Assembly (NCBI RefSeq): GCF_048544455.1
Contig: NC_133538.1
Location: 22,740,469 to 22,804,468 of the forward strand
Direction: 5' to 3'
Source of the DNA: Silene latifolia
Taxonomy: Eukaryota > Streptophyta > Magnoliopsida > Caryophyllales > Caryophyllaceae
Length of the DNA: 64,000 nt
Part shown: positions 22,856 to 33,528 of the stretch, one piece after another
How the letters are laid out: each line of letters opens with the position of its first letter
Position numbering within the stretch: position 1 is the stretch's first letter
Program-made: the position numbers and the translations under genes
Notes under the pieces: generated by a model
The model's database searches: none
Seen by the model: only the letters and a program-made list of their open reading frames with translations
Told to the model about the DNA's origin: nothing

Positions 22856-24106
22856 CTTCTAAGAACTTAATAATATTTAGTTTAATCATAAAATAACTAG
22901 ATCTTATGCATGCATAACAAAATAATACAAAGTAAGAGGAAATCAATCAACTTACAAGGAGGGCCGAAATGGGTATACTAATTAGACATCTTCCAAATTA
23001 GTCTTCTTTAAGAAAATCCAAATGCTCCAAGAAAACCCTTAGATCCAATGGTAGGATCTACTCCATAAGGAATTGTACCAAGGTAATCATCCTTAATTCA
23101 TATGCTAATTTATATACTAGAAATTAGAATACGAGCCCTTAAAATATAATAATATTATTTTATACTACTTCTAGTAATGGTGGAATAATATTAGAGATTT
23201 GTGAGATTTTCTTTCTAATTGTTCTTGACAATTTCTTAGAGAGATTATATTGAATTATCAATCTCATAATAATGTAAGAATGAATAATGAATAAGAAGAG
23301 AAAAACATCTCATCTTTTGCATAGGGTGGCCGGGTAGGTTGGGGGAAGAGTGCCCAGTCCTTTTTCAATTTTCTCTTCTCAAGAGTTTAGGAATGCAACC
23401 CTATGATTAGTAGGGCATCATTGTGTTTCTTCTAATTAAATGAACAAAAACAAAACCAAATCCATATCCACCCCATTTACACGGCACCCTTATGTTAATA
23501 AAAGTCTATTTTAAGTTTGTCTATTGTTGAATTTGTGTAGTGTTACGTTTTGGACATGTTACTAGACATGTTATTAAATAATGCATTTTTAACTTATTAA
23601 AAATCATTATTTAACAAAATAAATCACATACAAAAATTAACTAGTAATTCATGATTACAAGTACATAAAATGGGTCATAGAGTTATAAATCACAACAACT
23701 TGTATTTATAATAAACCATTCATTCTTATTTTAATTGTTTTATAAACAATAAATAAACCTAAGTAATAAAACAATTTAATTACTCAGTACGAATCTTATT
23801 TAATCAAATTACAATAAGATATGTATTCTCACTCACAAATTCATTTTTTCAATTTTAAGGAATTAATTAACTTGTGTCAACATACAATTAATTAATTAAT
23901 CAATTAAGAGTGTTACCCTAGAGGTATGACCTTAAGGGATCAACTGATCACCACCGCCATACGACAGTAATGTCAAACTCTAGTCAGCCAATAATTACCG
24001 ATTAATGTGGATCAATTGATAATGAAATATTACTTTCCCTCATGCATTCTTAATATGAGATTTAAACATGTGATCGCATTATTGTCGAGGACACATACTC
24101 CAACCA
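22856..24106 (-). repeat. Copia family A-type LTR (3' LTR of copia B)
   Basis: In minus sense the LTR starts TGGTTGGAGTATGTGTCC at 24,106, preceded by the polypurine tract ACAAGTGGGAGA at 24,107-24,118. It runs left through the shared block (about 23,925-24,008). The far end near 22,856 lacks the canonical CCAACA and merges into Athila LTR, so it is truncated. Confidence 0.75.
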
Positions 24107-26648
24107 TCTCCCACTTGTCTGCGACAAGTGTGCATCACCAATTTTCTTGTCCTATTACTATCTCCCGCTCAATGCAAGGTGTCTTGCAGGTTGTAGTTCT
24201 ATTTGATCATATCATGTGGTTTCCTCAATATGGAGAATAACTGCCTGAACGGAATTAGCTACCATAGATACCTTCCGAGCGTGGCCACGCATTTCCAGTT
24301 CATTACTCCTCGAGTGGCCTTGAGATATACGATAAGCCTGACAGGGATGGACAATTCCTATTGCACTTTTCCCTTCGAATAGCCACAACTCATCATGACC
24401 CAAAACATGCTCATTTGACCCCAATTACGAAGGTCATAGAGCACGAATCAAAGTCACTCTAAAACTGTGCCATCTTAGGCGAATAGTCTTTAGTCCAAGA
24501 ATTGACTCATAAGAATACAATAGTAGGTCTTGCCACGACTAGGCTATATAATTTTCCAGAACTATATATGCGATCATTTTCCCGACAGAGTGTCCTATAC
24601 AGTCTGCCTATGTGATCGACTAGTCATCTCTCATGACTCTATGGCATTTGAACTCGCCATCAATCGGATCACACTCAAGTTACTTCGAGACGTCACCTCA
24701 TATAAGCAACTAGGGCCGAACACTATGTTAATCCAGTTCACTTTAATGGGGTTCAATGTTGTCTCAACAACCCATTTGGATGTAACAAGGTATAGGATGA
24801 GTTAACGATAACTGAAACGATAAATGGGATTATCACATGCGAGTAGTCAATACCATATTACTACCCTATGCCTTATAATCATAAGTGTATTTATTTATAC
24901 ACTTGCCAAATGCAATAAAAGTTTAGCTTGTATGTGAACATACCATGTGTTCAATTGTTCAAACTCTATGAATTGCGATTTCCTTCAATTTCATGTTATC
25001 TCTTATAGCATGAACTTTACTAAGTACATATCTAGACTCCATGCTAGAGTCAGGTTCTTTAGCTTGAAAGCAGCTCCTGCTATTATCATATAACTTGTGA
25101 TGTGGGTTTCGGTGGACATCACTACTTGTAGTTTTTAAAGTACACCACCTAATCACAACGTACTTAGGTTCATTTTGTAGAATCTTGCAATGATTGACAA
25201 TAAAACACCATTTCTAGTCATTTTCTCCTTAATTCAATAAAATCAGCCTAGGATTTTCATAGATCCTAATGAGTTCGGAAACTTGAGTTTGTGTATCCTT
25301 AACACACAACTTAGTATACTTTCAAACTCTAGAACAGACCATTAGTTCTCCTTGAGAATTCATGACGGTTCCTTGAGGCTTACCAGTGACTCTCATATGG
25401 GTTAACTTGTTATCGACTTATCATGCTCCAAGCATGTGATTCATCTAGGACATGTTCATTATGGCATACATGATTATACTAATGGCGGAAACATTAGTAA
25501 TTGAGTTCATGACTCTATCATGGTAATTCTATATTCATCGATATGAATAACCTACTTAACTTGTTGATATCATTAAGATGAAGGATCATTATCAACATAA
25601 GATACCCATCTAAGTGCCAATCCAACATCCCATGTTTTAATAGTTTCACATAATGTCCAATATCATCCAGAATTGAAAACCTAAATACTTGTTTATGAAA
25701 GACAGTATTTGCTCATCATTCCCAATGAGTAATATGTAATGCAATTCATGAAGGATGATTGCTCCCACTAAACTTCATGTCTAAACATGACTGTCACTAA
25801 CTCCCACTCAATTCCACATGTTTCATTTTTGACAACTCATTCAAAACATTACATGAATTGGAATAATCATTGCTTTTCTAAGTATTACTTAAAACCATAC
25901 AAATATGTCATTCACATATCCCTTTCTAAATACCCATTTGGAAAGAAGTTTTAATATCTAACTTATTCATTTTCACAATGAGGTATAGCAATGATTTTAG
26001 CATAGTTACCAATTAACATAGCCTTGTAGACATCAACATGCCTATCTATGCAACTCTTGATCATAAAGTTTTATTTACTTTGGATTGGTCTCAACAATCC
26101 CAAATAAATCCATTTACTTGCATAGATACCATTTTAGTTTTATAAGGCTCTTAAGTAAAATGTCGAATTTTAAAATCTCTAGGTATAACCACTTCATAGA
26201 TCAAAATCTTATTTTCCAAGGACATATTCTTTTGTCTTTTCATAAGTCTTAAGTTATCTTAGGAACGCTTTCTTTTGGTCTCCTCACGTCACGAGTCTAA
26301 CCTAAGAACATCTTCTTTTGGTCTCCTCATGTAGATCCCAAACCTAAGAACATCTTCTTTTGGTCTCCTCACGTAGATCCCATCTAGTCAAGGTTTGTGG
26401 CTAAATTTTCTCCCACTCTATCTTTAGAAAAATGCATGTATTTTCTTCAATGATAGCATTATAAGCCACAAACAACTTTGTGCTTATGATAGTAAAGGAG
26501 GAAAATATTACACATGATAAATTTAAGTGACTTATTTGAGACATATTGTAAATACATTTTAGTTTCCTAATATGTGAGTTCAATACCTAAACATAACTTT
26601 ATAATTGATCTTACGCAAGTAAGTTGTTACTTTTAGTAACAATGGCAT
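24107..26648 (-). pseudogene. Copia B decayed pol 3' half and 3' UTR
   Basis: Minus-sense remnant. RNase H is visible at 25,156-24,959 (LYDNSRSCFQAKEPDSSMES, VLSKVHAIRDNMKLKEIAIH; the usual form is YCDN..A....KEP...RSKH...R.H.IR). At about 25,440-25,480 GTATAATCATGTATGCC is the SIMYAM motif, the same point at which the tandem array at 4-11 kb was fused. Further upstream only scattered RT-like and hinge sequence remains. The right edge is the target site of element A. Confidence 0.7.
26260..26385 (-). repeat. 42-bp direct repeat, 3 copies
   Basis: Units at about 26,260, 26,302 and 26,344 share TCTTTTGGTCTCCTCACGT (first unit more diverged). Since 42 is a multiple of 3, it would be a 14-residue repeat in the minus frame (RxDLREETKRRCS style) in the variable part of copia B pol. 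Confidence 0.8.
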
Positions 26649-28116
26649 TGATACTGTCGTTTCATACCAAAAATAAATACCTAAGTACTACTAACAGAAG
26701 TCAGCGGTAAGTAGGGTCGATCTCCGCAGGGAGGCGGTTTACTATCTACTTGTCTATTTTATCTGCCTAATGTCACTAATGGGGGTTTGAAATGTTTTGA
26801 TTAAACTAAAGAGACTAAAGCGAGAGGGAAAAGAATGCGAGAAATTAACAGTAAGAGAAGGGAATATGCCAGGGGTCGGTCTACCGTGGCAGCTACACTA
26901 ACGGGTCAACTGAGTCAATTAAACTATTGATAAGAAGAGCTATGGTCGTCACCTTTCGGTCCTTGAACCGCCCTAGGGTCTCCTAAGTTAGCTTTCGCCC
27001 TAATTAGGTATCACTTATTATAATAAAGCAAGCCTTCCCTTCCAATCTTTCGATCCAGGTCGGGGTTAACTAGATAAATTGGTCTCCTGCATGCATTCAT
27101 TCAACCTAATGACAATTATATTGCTTAATACAATTCTTATCGCAAGACTAATCTAATCAAGTCAATCCTAACATATTGCTACCACGGCTTCCCTAATCCT
27201 AACATATTAAAGGGAATTAGCTACGCATAATGAAATAGAGAACAAGAAATAAAGGAGAAGTAAACATTAAATAAAAGTAAAGAGAAAGAATGAATTACTG
27301 AATTATTGATCCTAAAAATAAGGAAGAAATGTGAGTAATAAAGAATAAAGTGTATATGAAAAATGATAAGAGAGGAGAAGCCCCTTAAACTCACGTCCTA
27401 ACTCCTATTTATAAGAAAATAGGACTATTAATTAACCTAATGACGGAAATAAGCTAAAAAGCCCAAGCCCATAGCGAATCCACTCGATCGAGTGATTTAA
27501 AACCACTCGATCGAGTAACTAAAGCTTAAACCACTCGATTGAGTAGAAAATCTACTCGATCGAGTAAACCATAAATTGAATCTACTCGATCGAGTAGAAA
27601 AAGGACTCGATCGAGCAAAATTCTACTCGATCGAGCAAAATTCTACTCGATCGAGTACTTTCCAGCAACAGTTTCCTGCTATGCGCACTGAAATTCAAAT
27701 GGCTACCATTTCTTTGTTACTTGGGCAAACAGGGCGATTTCGGTGGAGTTGGAAAGCTAAGAGGACAAGCTTTCATTTCCAATTGGAATCACCCGAAGAT
27801 CTGTTGTAGAACTCAAGATATGGCTATTCAAAGTAGGCACTAGCAATTTGAAGGTCTTCCTTTGCTCGCCTAGCTATCTATCTTCTTTGCGCATCTCAAA
27901 ATAGCTTCATTCCCGCTCCAAACTCACTCTTCCTCCAAATGCATGCTAAACAGACGGTAAAAGGCTTGATTTCACTACTTTCTAGTTCATTCCTGCAAAT
28001 AAGACAAAACAAACCAAAGTAGCATATTCGGGGCATTTCGTAGCATAAACTACGATAAAAGCGTAGAAATACGTGCATAAATTAGGCTAAAAAGACTATA
28101 TAAAACGCACGTATCA
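26649..28116 (-). repeat. Element A 3' LTR
   Basis: A 1,468-bp LTR, TGATACTGTCG...GCACGTATCA. It contains eight ACTCGATCGAGT-type sites at 27,482-27,656. It differs from the other LTR by scattered substitutions and a few small indels, so the element is not brand new. Confidence 0.92.
27482..27656. promoter_or_regulatory. Phased palindrome cluster 1 (8 sites)
   Basis: Sites start at 27,482, 27,505, 27,533, 27,554, 27,584, 27,605, 27,625 and 27,645 (gaps 23, 28, 21, 30, 21, 20, 20). Consensus ACTCGATCGAGT; one site reads ACTCGATTGAGT and two end GAGC. Each core holds two CpG dinucleotides in AT-rich surroundings. A regulatory role is inferred. Confidence 0.6.
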
Positions 28117-28131
28117 AATCTCCCCAAACCA
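28117..28131 (-). promoter_or_regulatory. Element A polypurine tract
   Basis: In minus sense TTTGGGGAGATT directly precedes the LTR start TGATACGTGC, the expected position for plus-strand DNA priming. Similar TTTGGGGAGG words recur at about 29,560 and 29,672. Confidence 0.75.
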
Positions 28132-30323
28132 AACCTTTACTCGTCCTCGAGTAAACTAAATGCAAACTAATGGAATGGAAAAGATAACTCAGAGCTAGCT
28201 ACAAATGCCCACTTAACCAATTTAATGCAAGCAAACTAACACTTATAGCAAAGCAGTCAAATGCAAACGAGTTATAGGATGTTCATAAAATAGCTGAACC
28301 GTCGACCTTGCAAGACCTTTAATAATGGACTCTCACGGGTCACTCATCTCTCATGAAGCAAAGGGTTAACATATATATGTAAGAGAGAAAGGAAAAAAAA
28401 ATAGTCGCTCACCTAAACTACGACCCACATAAACATGCATGCAACTAATATGATAGACAATTCTAGCTACCAAACATACATTCCAACCAAACAAGGTCTG
28501 TCACAAATAGAGGGCTTACAAAAATATGGTAAAGTGAGGCAATGTGTAAGAAAAGGCAAAACATTTATGGGAATGTGGGTATAGGTGATCAAGCTAGTAC
28601 CTAAACAAAACCATATATCGACATCCGATTCCAACTCAATTATGAATTAAGCACATGCCCTTTATTTGGCATAAAATCTCACCAAACCGAACTGCAAAAA
28701 CTCCTCAAATGATATAAGATAGAACATAGGAGCAGAAACAACATTTTTTTTCTCGAATTTTCTTTTCTTTTTCTTTTCCGGTTTCTTTCTCTGATTTTTT
28801 CGAATTCTTTTTTTTTTTCATTTATCACGTCCCTTTTTTTCATTTCTTTTTTTCATCATCCTCCTTTTCTTCATAAATTACCAACTCCGAATTAATAGAT
28901 ACAAGCCAAACTTGATACAATAGACAATATACCGCAGAACAATCTAACTAGCTTGACAAGGCAGGCTAAATTTGGGATGTAGCTAAGGGTCAACAGGAAA
29001 ATTTGGCTAATGTGGAGTTAAATGGGTAAAAATGAAAGAAAGGGAAATTGTAAGCGCCTCCCTGCATGTGACACCAACCACTAACCCGAATGTATGAAGG
29101 CAAAAAGCAATTGAATTTCATATACGTGCAAATTAATGGACATGCTATGCAAGGAGTAACTACTCACAATCCTACATGAAACTGGTCATAAATGACACCA
29201 GTTTATACGGCTCTAATCCTTAGAAATTATAAGTAGGTTGCCAAAATTTCAGGTCGAGTCTATTCGTTCAGCTAAATTTTAACATAAACTCATAGATATG
29301 CAAAAGACAAAGCTAAAAGATAATAGTTCATGCAAGGCTTAAGCAAAAAGACAATTATAGTGCAATATCATTATTGAAATCTACCGTTCCGACTCAACCT
29401 ATATGCAAAAATAAACGTGATTTCTTTGAATTTTTGAATTTTTCTAATTTTTAGGGAATTTTTAAATTTTTAAGAATAAAAGACAATGCATACATAAATT
29501 GAATGTGATAACAGAAATGCAATAAAAACAATATGCAGACGCAGATATAGATGCATAACCTCCCCAAACCAAACTGTACAATGCCCCCATTGTACCCAAA
29601 CATGGAAAGGAAATGCAAACTAAAAGAGAAAGAGAGTAAATGCGGAAAACTTACAAGAGTACGCAAATAAGGGACCTCCCCAAACCAGCCAGCAACGTGG
29701 GAGGTCACTAATAGCTCTGAAACATCATCACAAGAAGCTAATCCAAGAAATGGGCGTCCAAAACAGCTCGATCGAGAGGAATAGTGGTCGATCGAGTAAT
29801 TATAGTGGTCGATCGAGTAAAATATATATATATTTTTTTTTTATTTTTTTTTTTGAAAGTACTCGATCGAGTAGAATAAGTACTCGATCAAGTGATTTCA
29901 GCCGCAAAAGCTCTCGATCGAGTACAAAAAGTACTCGATCGAGTGATCCTTAGTATATTCCTGCAAAAGACGCAATAAAAACACGCATACTGATAAAGTC
30001 TATGGTATAAAAACCATTTATTACAACTAAAAAGAAATAGAAAAATAAAATAAATCTCCGGGTTGCCTCCCGGGTAGCGCTAGCTTCGACAGTCCCACTC
30101 GACCTTCTTTTTCTTCGAGCCTCCCTAATTAATCACAATCAAAACAGCTCAAAGCGCGCAGCATGATATCGTACATCTGCGCATGTGCTACACAGAAGCA
30201 TAAGTAGCACCAAAGTGAATTACAAAAATAGGAAATAAAAATATGTAAACATTTAAGTCTAACAAATTTCATATGTGAGCTCCTAAATTTATCCACAAAA
30301 TAAAGGAGCGCGGGAGCAATTGT
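28132..30323 (-). other. Element A 3' internal non-coding region
   Basis: About 2.2 kb between the second ORF and the polypurine tract. It holds a strongly pyrimidine-rich stretch at 28,741-28,870, two additional polypurine-tract-like words (about 29,560 and 29,672), a palindrome cluster at 29,765-29,944, and the motif GGGTTGCCTCCCGGGTAGCG at 30,059, which in the minus sense is the GGGAGGCAACCCG word often found after coding regions in plant gypsy elements. No gene is seen. Confidence 0.65.
29765..29944. promoter_or_regulatory. Phased palindrome cluster 2 (7 sites)
   Basis: Sites start at 29,765 (GCTCGATCGAGA), 29,785 and 29,806 (GGTCGATCGAGT), 29,861, 29,882 (ACTCGATCAAGT), 29,912 (TCTCGATCGAGT) and 29,933. 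Gaps are 20, 21, 55, 21, 30, 21. An AT run separates the third and fourth sites. Confidence 0.6.
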
Positions 30324-31043
30324 CTATATATTAGGGTCACGTTTTAGTTTGACAAGATTAAAACGATAAGGGTGGTGAAAAATCGTTAAATTACGCGTCC
30401 ACATATGAGGAGGTATAGCTTTAAAAGGAGAAGTACGAATCAAATTAGGCAAAATACTATCAAAACAAACAATAATAAAATTATCGTTCACTACCTCAGG
30501 TTGATCGCTCTCAATGACGGAATCATAGATAAAAGAATTTATTACCTCTTCCGTGCTAGGAGTAATTACCGACTCAGCTGCTTCTTCATCAACCTCCTCA
30601 ATGGATTTCATCCCGTAAATCTCAGCCTCAAGCGCATCCAGCTTGGCTTTGAATAGGGGAGACTCACCGTATCCATTATTATCGTCAAAATTGTCGTCTA
30701 AAACGACCCCAAGTAACGCATCAAAGCTCCCAATGGCCAATTCAGTCGATCGAGCAAAATTATTACTCGATCGACCACTTTCCTCCTGATTTTCACTCGA
30801 TCGAGTAGAAATATCACTCGATCGAGCACTTTCTCCCGGAAAATCACTCGAACGACTAATATTAGTCACTCGATCGAGTGATTCCTCCTGTACAGGGCTG
30901 AAATCTTCGTGTGAACTCTTGAAATACGATAGAAATTCGTCATCCGAGTCATAGAAATCATTCTCAGTATTGGGCAACACGGTTTCTTCATGGGAAAAAC
31001 CGCTCTCGGCAAAATATACCTCTTCTGGTTGCCAATTATCCAA
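30324..31043 (-). CDS. Element A acidic protein with RSS repeats
   Basis: A 239-codon open frame of unknown function. It is strongly acidic: DNWQPEEVYFAESGFSHEET and NDFYDSDDEFLSYFKSSHED lie near the N-terminus, and EAEIYGMKSIEEVDEEAAES at about residues 140-160. Residues ~58-105 contain a repeated [STAG]-R-S-S motif (SRSSDF, ARSSDI, TRSSEN, GRSSNN, ARSTEL) that is the translation of palindrome sites in the DNA. A more hydrophobic C-terminus (PPHMWTRNLTIFHHPYRFNL) follows. There is no retrotransposon enzyme motif. It follows the zinc-knuckle ORF by 12 bp on the minus strand, with an in-frame stop between, so the two may once have been one Gag-like polyprotein. It could also be a transduced gene. 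Confidence 0.55.
   Translation of the reverse strand: MDNWQPEEVYFAESGFSHEETVLPNTENDFYDSDDEFLSYFKSSHEDFSPVQEESLDRVTNISRSSDFPGESARSSDISTRSSENQEESGRSSNNFARSTELAIGSFDALLGVVLDDNFDDNNGYGESPLFKAKLDALEAEIYGMKSIEEVDEEAAESVITPSTEEVINSFIYDSVIESDQPEVVNDNFIIVCFDSILPNLIRTSPFKAIPPHMWTRNLTIFHHPYRFNLVKLKRDPNI
30744..30879. promoter_or_regulatory. Phased palindrome cluster 3, inside an ORF (6 sites)
   Basis: Sites start at 30,744, 30,765, 30,795, 30,816, 30,846 and 30,868 (gaps 21, 30, 21, 30, 22). Sequences include AGTCGATCGAGC, ACTCGATCGACC, ACTCGATCGAGT and the mutated ACTCGAACGACT. Five sites are read in the same frame as x-R-S-S; the last is read as LDRV. Confidence 0.6.
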
Positions 31044-31055
31044 CTCAGCTGCTAA

Positions 31056-31436
31056 CTAAGAAATTTCAGACTCGAGCTTATCAATGCGCGCGAAAAATCG
31101 TCTATCATATTCCGATACACTGTTATCATAATCTTGCATTTGAGATGCAAGTGTCTCCATTAAAGATTTCAGCTCCGCAATTTCTTCTTTCTGTATATCA
31201 GGAAGATCTTGTTGCGGTGGCCATTGATAGGGTGGATGTGGCGGCACAACTACAGCTGCTTGACTAGCTCGACTGCGCTGCTTGAACGCGTAAACTTCGT
31301 CATTCTCTGCCAAACAAAAAACTGCATTATGCCTAGCAGCACCACATCTTCCGCAGTAAATCACCGGCTGTTCCATATAATAGGACATTGGTGATGGGTC
31401 AAAGGTACTCAAGTCTTCCCTTTGACGATATTTCAC
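31056..31436 (-). CDS. Element A Gag-like zinc-knuckle protein (partial)
   Basis: A 126-codon open frame. Residues ~28-41 read CGRCGAARHNAVFC, an intact C-x2-C-x4-H-x4-C nucleocapsid knuckle. It is followed by a proline-rich linker (VVVPPHPPYQWPPQQDLP) and a predicted helical segment (KEEIAELKSLMETLASQMQD) resembling the C-terminal part of Athila gag. The capsid domain is absent, so this is a truncated Gag. It lies about 130 bp inside the primer site on the minus strand and is the first coding region of the element. Confidence 0.65.
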   Translation of the reverse strand: MKYRQREDLSTFDPSPMSYYMEQPVIYCGRCGAARHNAVFCLAENDEVYAFKQRSRASQAAVVVPPHPPYQWPPQQDLPDIQKEEIAELKSLMETLASQMQDYDNSVSEYDRRFFARIDKLESEIS

Positions 31437-31567
31437 CTAGAACTGTCTAGGTAGTACCTGTAAGGCCTATCAAAACAGCACTAAAGAAAAGATTAGAACG
31501 ACCTCAAGGGAAAAATCCCCTGAGGCTAAAAACAGACAAAAATTAAACAAGTAAATAATTATTTGCC

Positions 31568-31585
31568 TCCCCGGCAATGGCGCCA
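31568..31585 (-). promoter_or_regulatory. Element A primer binding site (tRNA-Asp)
   Basis: In minus sense TGGCGCCATTGCCGGGGA is 17/18 identical to the complement of the plant tRNA-Asp 3' end, and it starts 5 bases after the LTR end. Confidence 0.9.
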
Positions 31586-31590
31586 AAATT

Positions 31591-33054
31591 TGATACTGTC
31601 GTTTCATACCAAAAATAAATAACTAAGTACTACTAACAGAAGTTAGCGGTAAGTAGGGTCGATCTCCACAGGGAGGCGGTTTATTATCTACTTGTCTATT
31701 TTATCTGTCTAATGTCACTAATGGGGGTTTGAAATGTTTTGATTAAACTAAAGAGACTGAAGCGAGAGGGAAAAGAATGCGAGAAATTAACAGTAAGAGA
31801 ATGGAATATGCTAGGGGTCGGTCTACCGTGGCAGCTACACTAACGGGTCAACTGAGTCAATTAAACTATTGATAAGAAGAGCTATGGTCGTCACCTTTCG
31901 GTCCTTGAACCGCCCTAGGGTCTCCTAACTTAGCTTTCGCCCTAATTAGGTATCACCTATTGTAATAAAGCAAGCCTTCCCTTCCAATCTTTCGATCCAG
32001 GTCGGGGTTAACTAGATAAATTGGTCTCCTGCATGCATTCATTCAACCTAATGACAATTATATTGCTTAATACAATTCTTATCGCAAGACGAATCTAATC
32101 AAGTCAATCCTAACATATTGCTACCACGGCTTCCCTAATCCTAACATATTAAAGGGAATTAGCTATGCATAATGAAATAGAGAACAAGAAATAAAGGAGA
32201 AGAAAACATTAAATAAAAGTAAAGAGAAAGAATGAATTACTGAATTATTGATCCGGAAAATAAGGAAGAACACTAGTAACAGTAACAGTGTATATGAAAA
32301 ATGATAAGAGAGGAGAAGCCCCTTAAACTCACGTCCTAACTCCTATTTATAAGAAAATAGGATTATTAATTAACCTAATGACGAAAATAAGCTAAAAAGC
32401 CCAAGCCCATAGCGAATCCACTCGATCGAGTGATTTAAAACCACTCGATCGAGTAACTAAAGCTTAAACCACTCGATCGAGTAGAAAATCTACTCGATTG
32501 AGTAAACCATAAATTGAATCTACTTGATCGAGTAGAAAAAGGACTCGTTCGAGCAAAATTCTACTCGATCGAGCAAAATTCTACTCGATCGAGTACTTTC
32601 CAGCAAAAGTTTCCTGCTTTGCGCAGTGAAATTCAAATGGCTGTCATTTCTTCGTTACTTGAGAAAACAGGGCGATTCCGGTGGCGTTGGAAAGCTAAGA
32701 GGACAAGCTTTTATCTCCAATTGGAGTCACTTGAATATCTGTTGTAGAACTCAAGATATGGATCTTCAAAGTAGGCACTAGCAATTTGAAGTTCTTCCTT
32801 TGCTCGCCTAGCTATCTTTCTTCTTTGCGCATCTCAAAATAGCTTCATTCCCGCTCCAAACTCACTCTTCCTCCAAATGTATGCTAAATGGACGGTAAAA
32901 GGCTTGATTGCACTACTTTCTGGTTCATTCCTCGAAATAAGACAAAACAAACCAAAGTAGCATATTCGGGGCATTTCGTAGCATAAACTACGATAAAAGC
33001 GTAGAAATACGTGCATAAATTAGGCTAAAAAGACTATATAAAATGCACGTATCA
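31591..33054 (-). repeat. Element A 5' LTR
   Basis: A 1,464-bp partner of the left LTR with the same TGATAC/GTATCA ends. It contains eight palindrome sites at 32,420-32,594. Confidence 0.92.
32420..32594. promoter_or_regulatory. Phased palindrome cluster 4 (8 sites)
   Basis: Sites start at 32,420, 32,443, 32,471, 32,492, 32,522, 32,543, 32,563 and 32,583. The register is the same as cluster 1. Deviations are ACTCGATTGAGT (32,492), ACTTGATCGAGT (32,522) and ACTCGTTCGAGC (32,543), two of which are C-to-T changes at CpG. Confidence 0.6.
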
Positions 33055-33528
33055 GGCATAAGGAAAATCGAATTCATAGCTTATGGACATATAATGATTT
33101 AATCATTATAATTGTCTATTTGATCAATTTAAGTTGATAATTTTATGTTTCTCGATGCAAGTAGTGTATGATGACAAATTTAGAATAAACGATACGATAA
33201 AGTGACTGACTTGGGTTGCAAACCAAGTCACCTATATCCAAAATAGAACCATTGATTAATGGAAACAAACAAATTTCCAAGTCGAACGAGGAAATCAAAA
33301 TAGTTCTAAAATTTCAAAAATACAACATGAAACTAAAGACAAAGTAAGCCCTAGCTTCCATAGATCTTGCATCATGGGGGCCTACATATAGCTTCCCTCA
33401 AGATCTTCTAGGCTTGCTTTTCTTTGCCCTTATCCTTTCTCGGATTCCCTAATTACAATAAAAAGGGTAAAATCACAACTTGTATCAAAATACAAAAGTT
33501 GAGATTGAAAAATAAAAGATGGGGATAG
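33055..33528 (-). pseudogene. Copia B region between gag and the element A insertion
   Basis: Minus-sense continuation downstream of gag. It should encode protease and the start of integrase by comparison with copia C, but it is too decayed to show the DTG motif. Its left edge rejoins 26,648 if element A and one GGCAT are removed. Confidence 0.55.

Larger units (their letters stand above)
26649..33054 (-). mobile_element. Element A: complete non-autonomous Athila-like LTR element
   Basis: A 6,406-bp element with LTRs at 26,649-28,116 and 31,591-33,054, both TGATAC...GTATCA, flanked by the 5-bp target duplication GGCAT (26,644-26,648 and 33,055-33,059). Its direction is minus: the primer site TGGCGCCATTGCCGGGGA lies at 31,585-31,568, five bases from the right LTR, and a polypurine tract abuts the left LTR. 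The internal region is only 3.5 kb and encodes a CCHC-containing protein and an acidic protein. No protease, RT or integrase is visible, so it must be mobilised by a partner. It is inserted in copia B. It carries 29 copies of the TCGATCGA-core palindrome. Confidence 0.92.

Noticed and set aside
27482..27656. CRISPR-like array
   Set aside because: The repeats are only 12 bp and palindromic, spacers are 8-18 bp and not unique, and the host is a plant genome.
27576..27809. ORF starting MNLLDRVEKGLDRAKF in the element A LTR, repeated at 32,514
   Set aside because: It is generated by reading through the palindrome array in one frame. It is in an LTR and differs between the two copies.
31568..31585. 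tRNA gene fragment
   Set aside because: Only the 18-nt complement of a tRNA 3' end is present, at the right place for a primer binding site.
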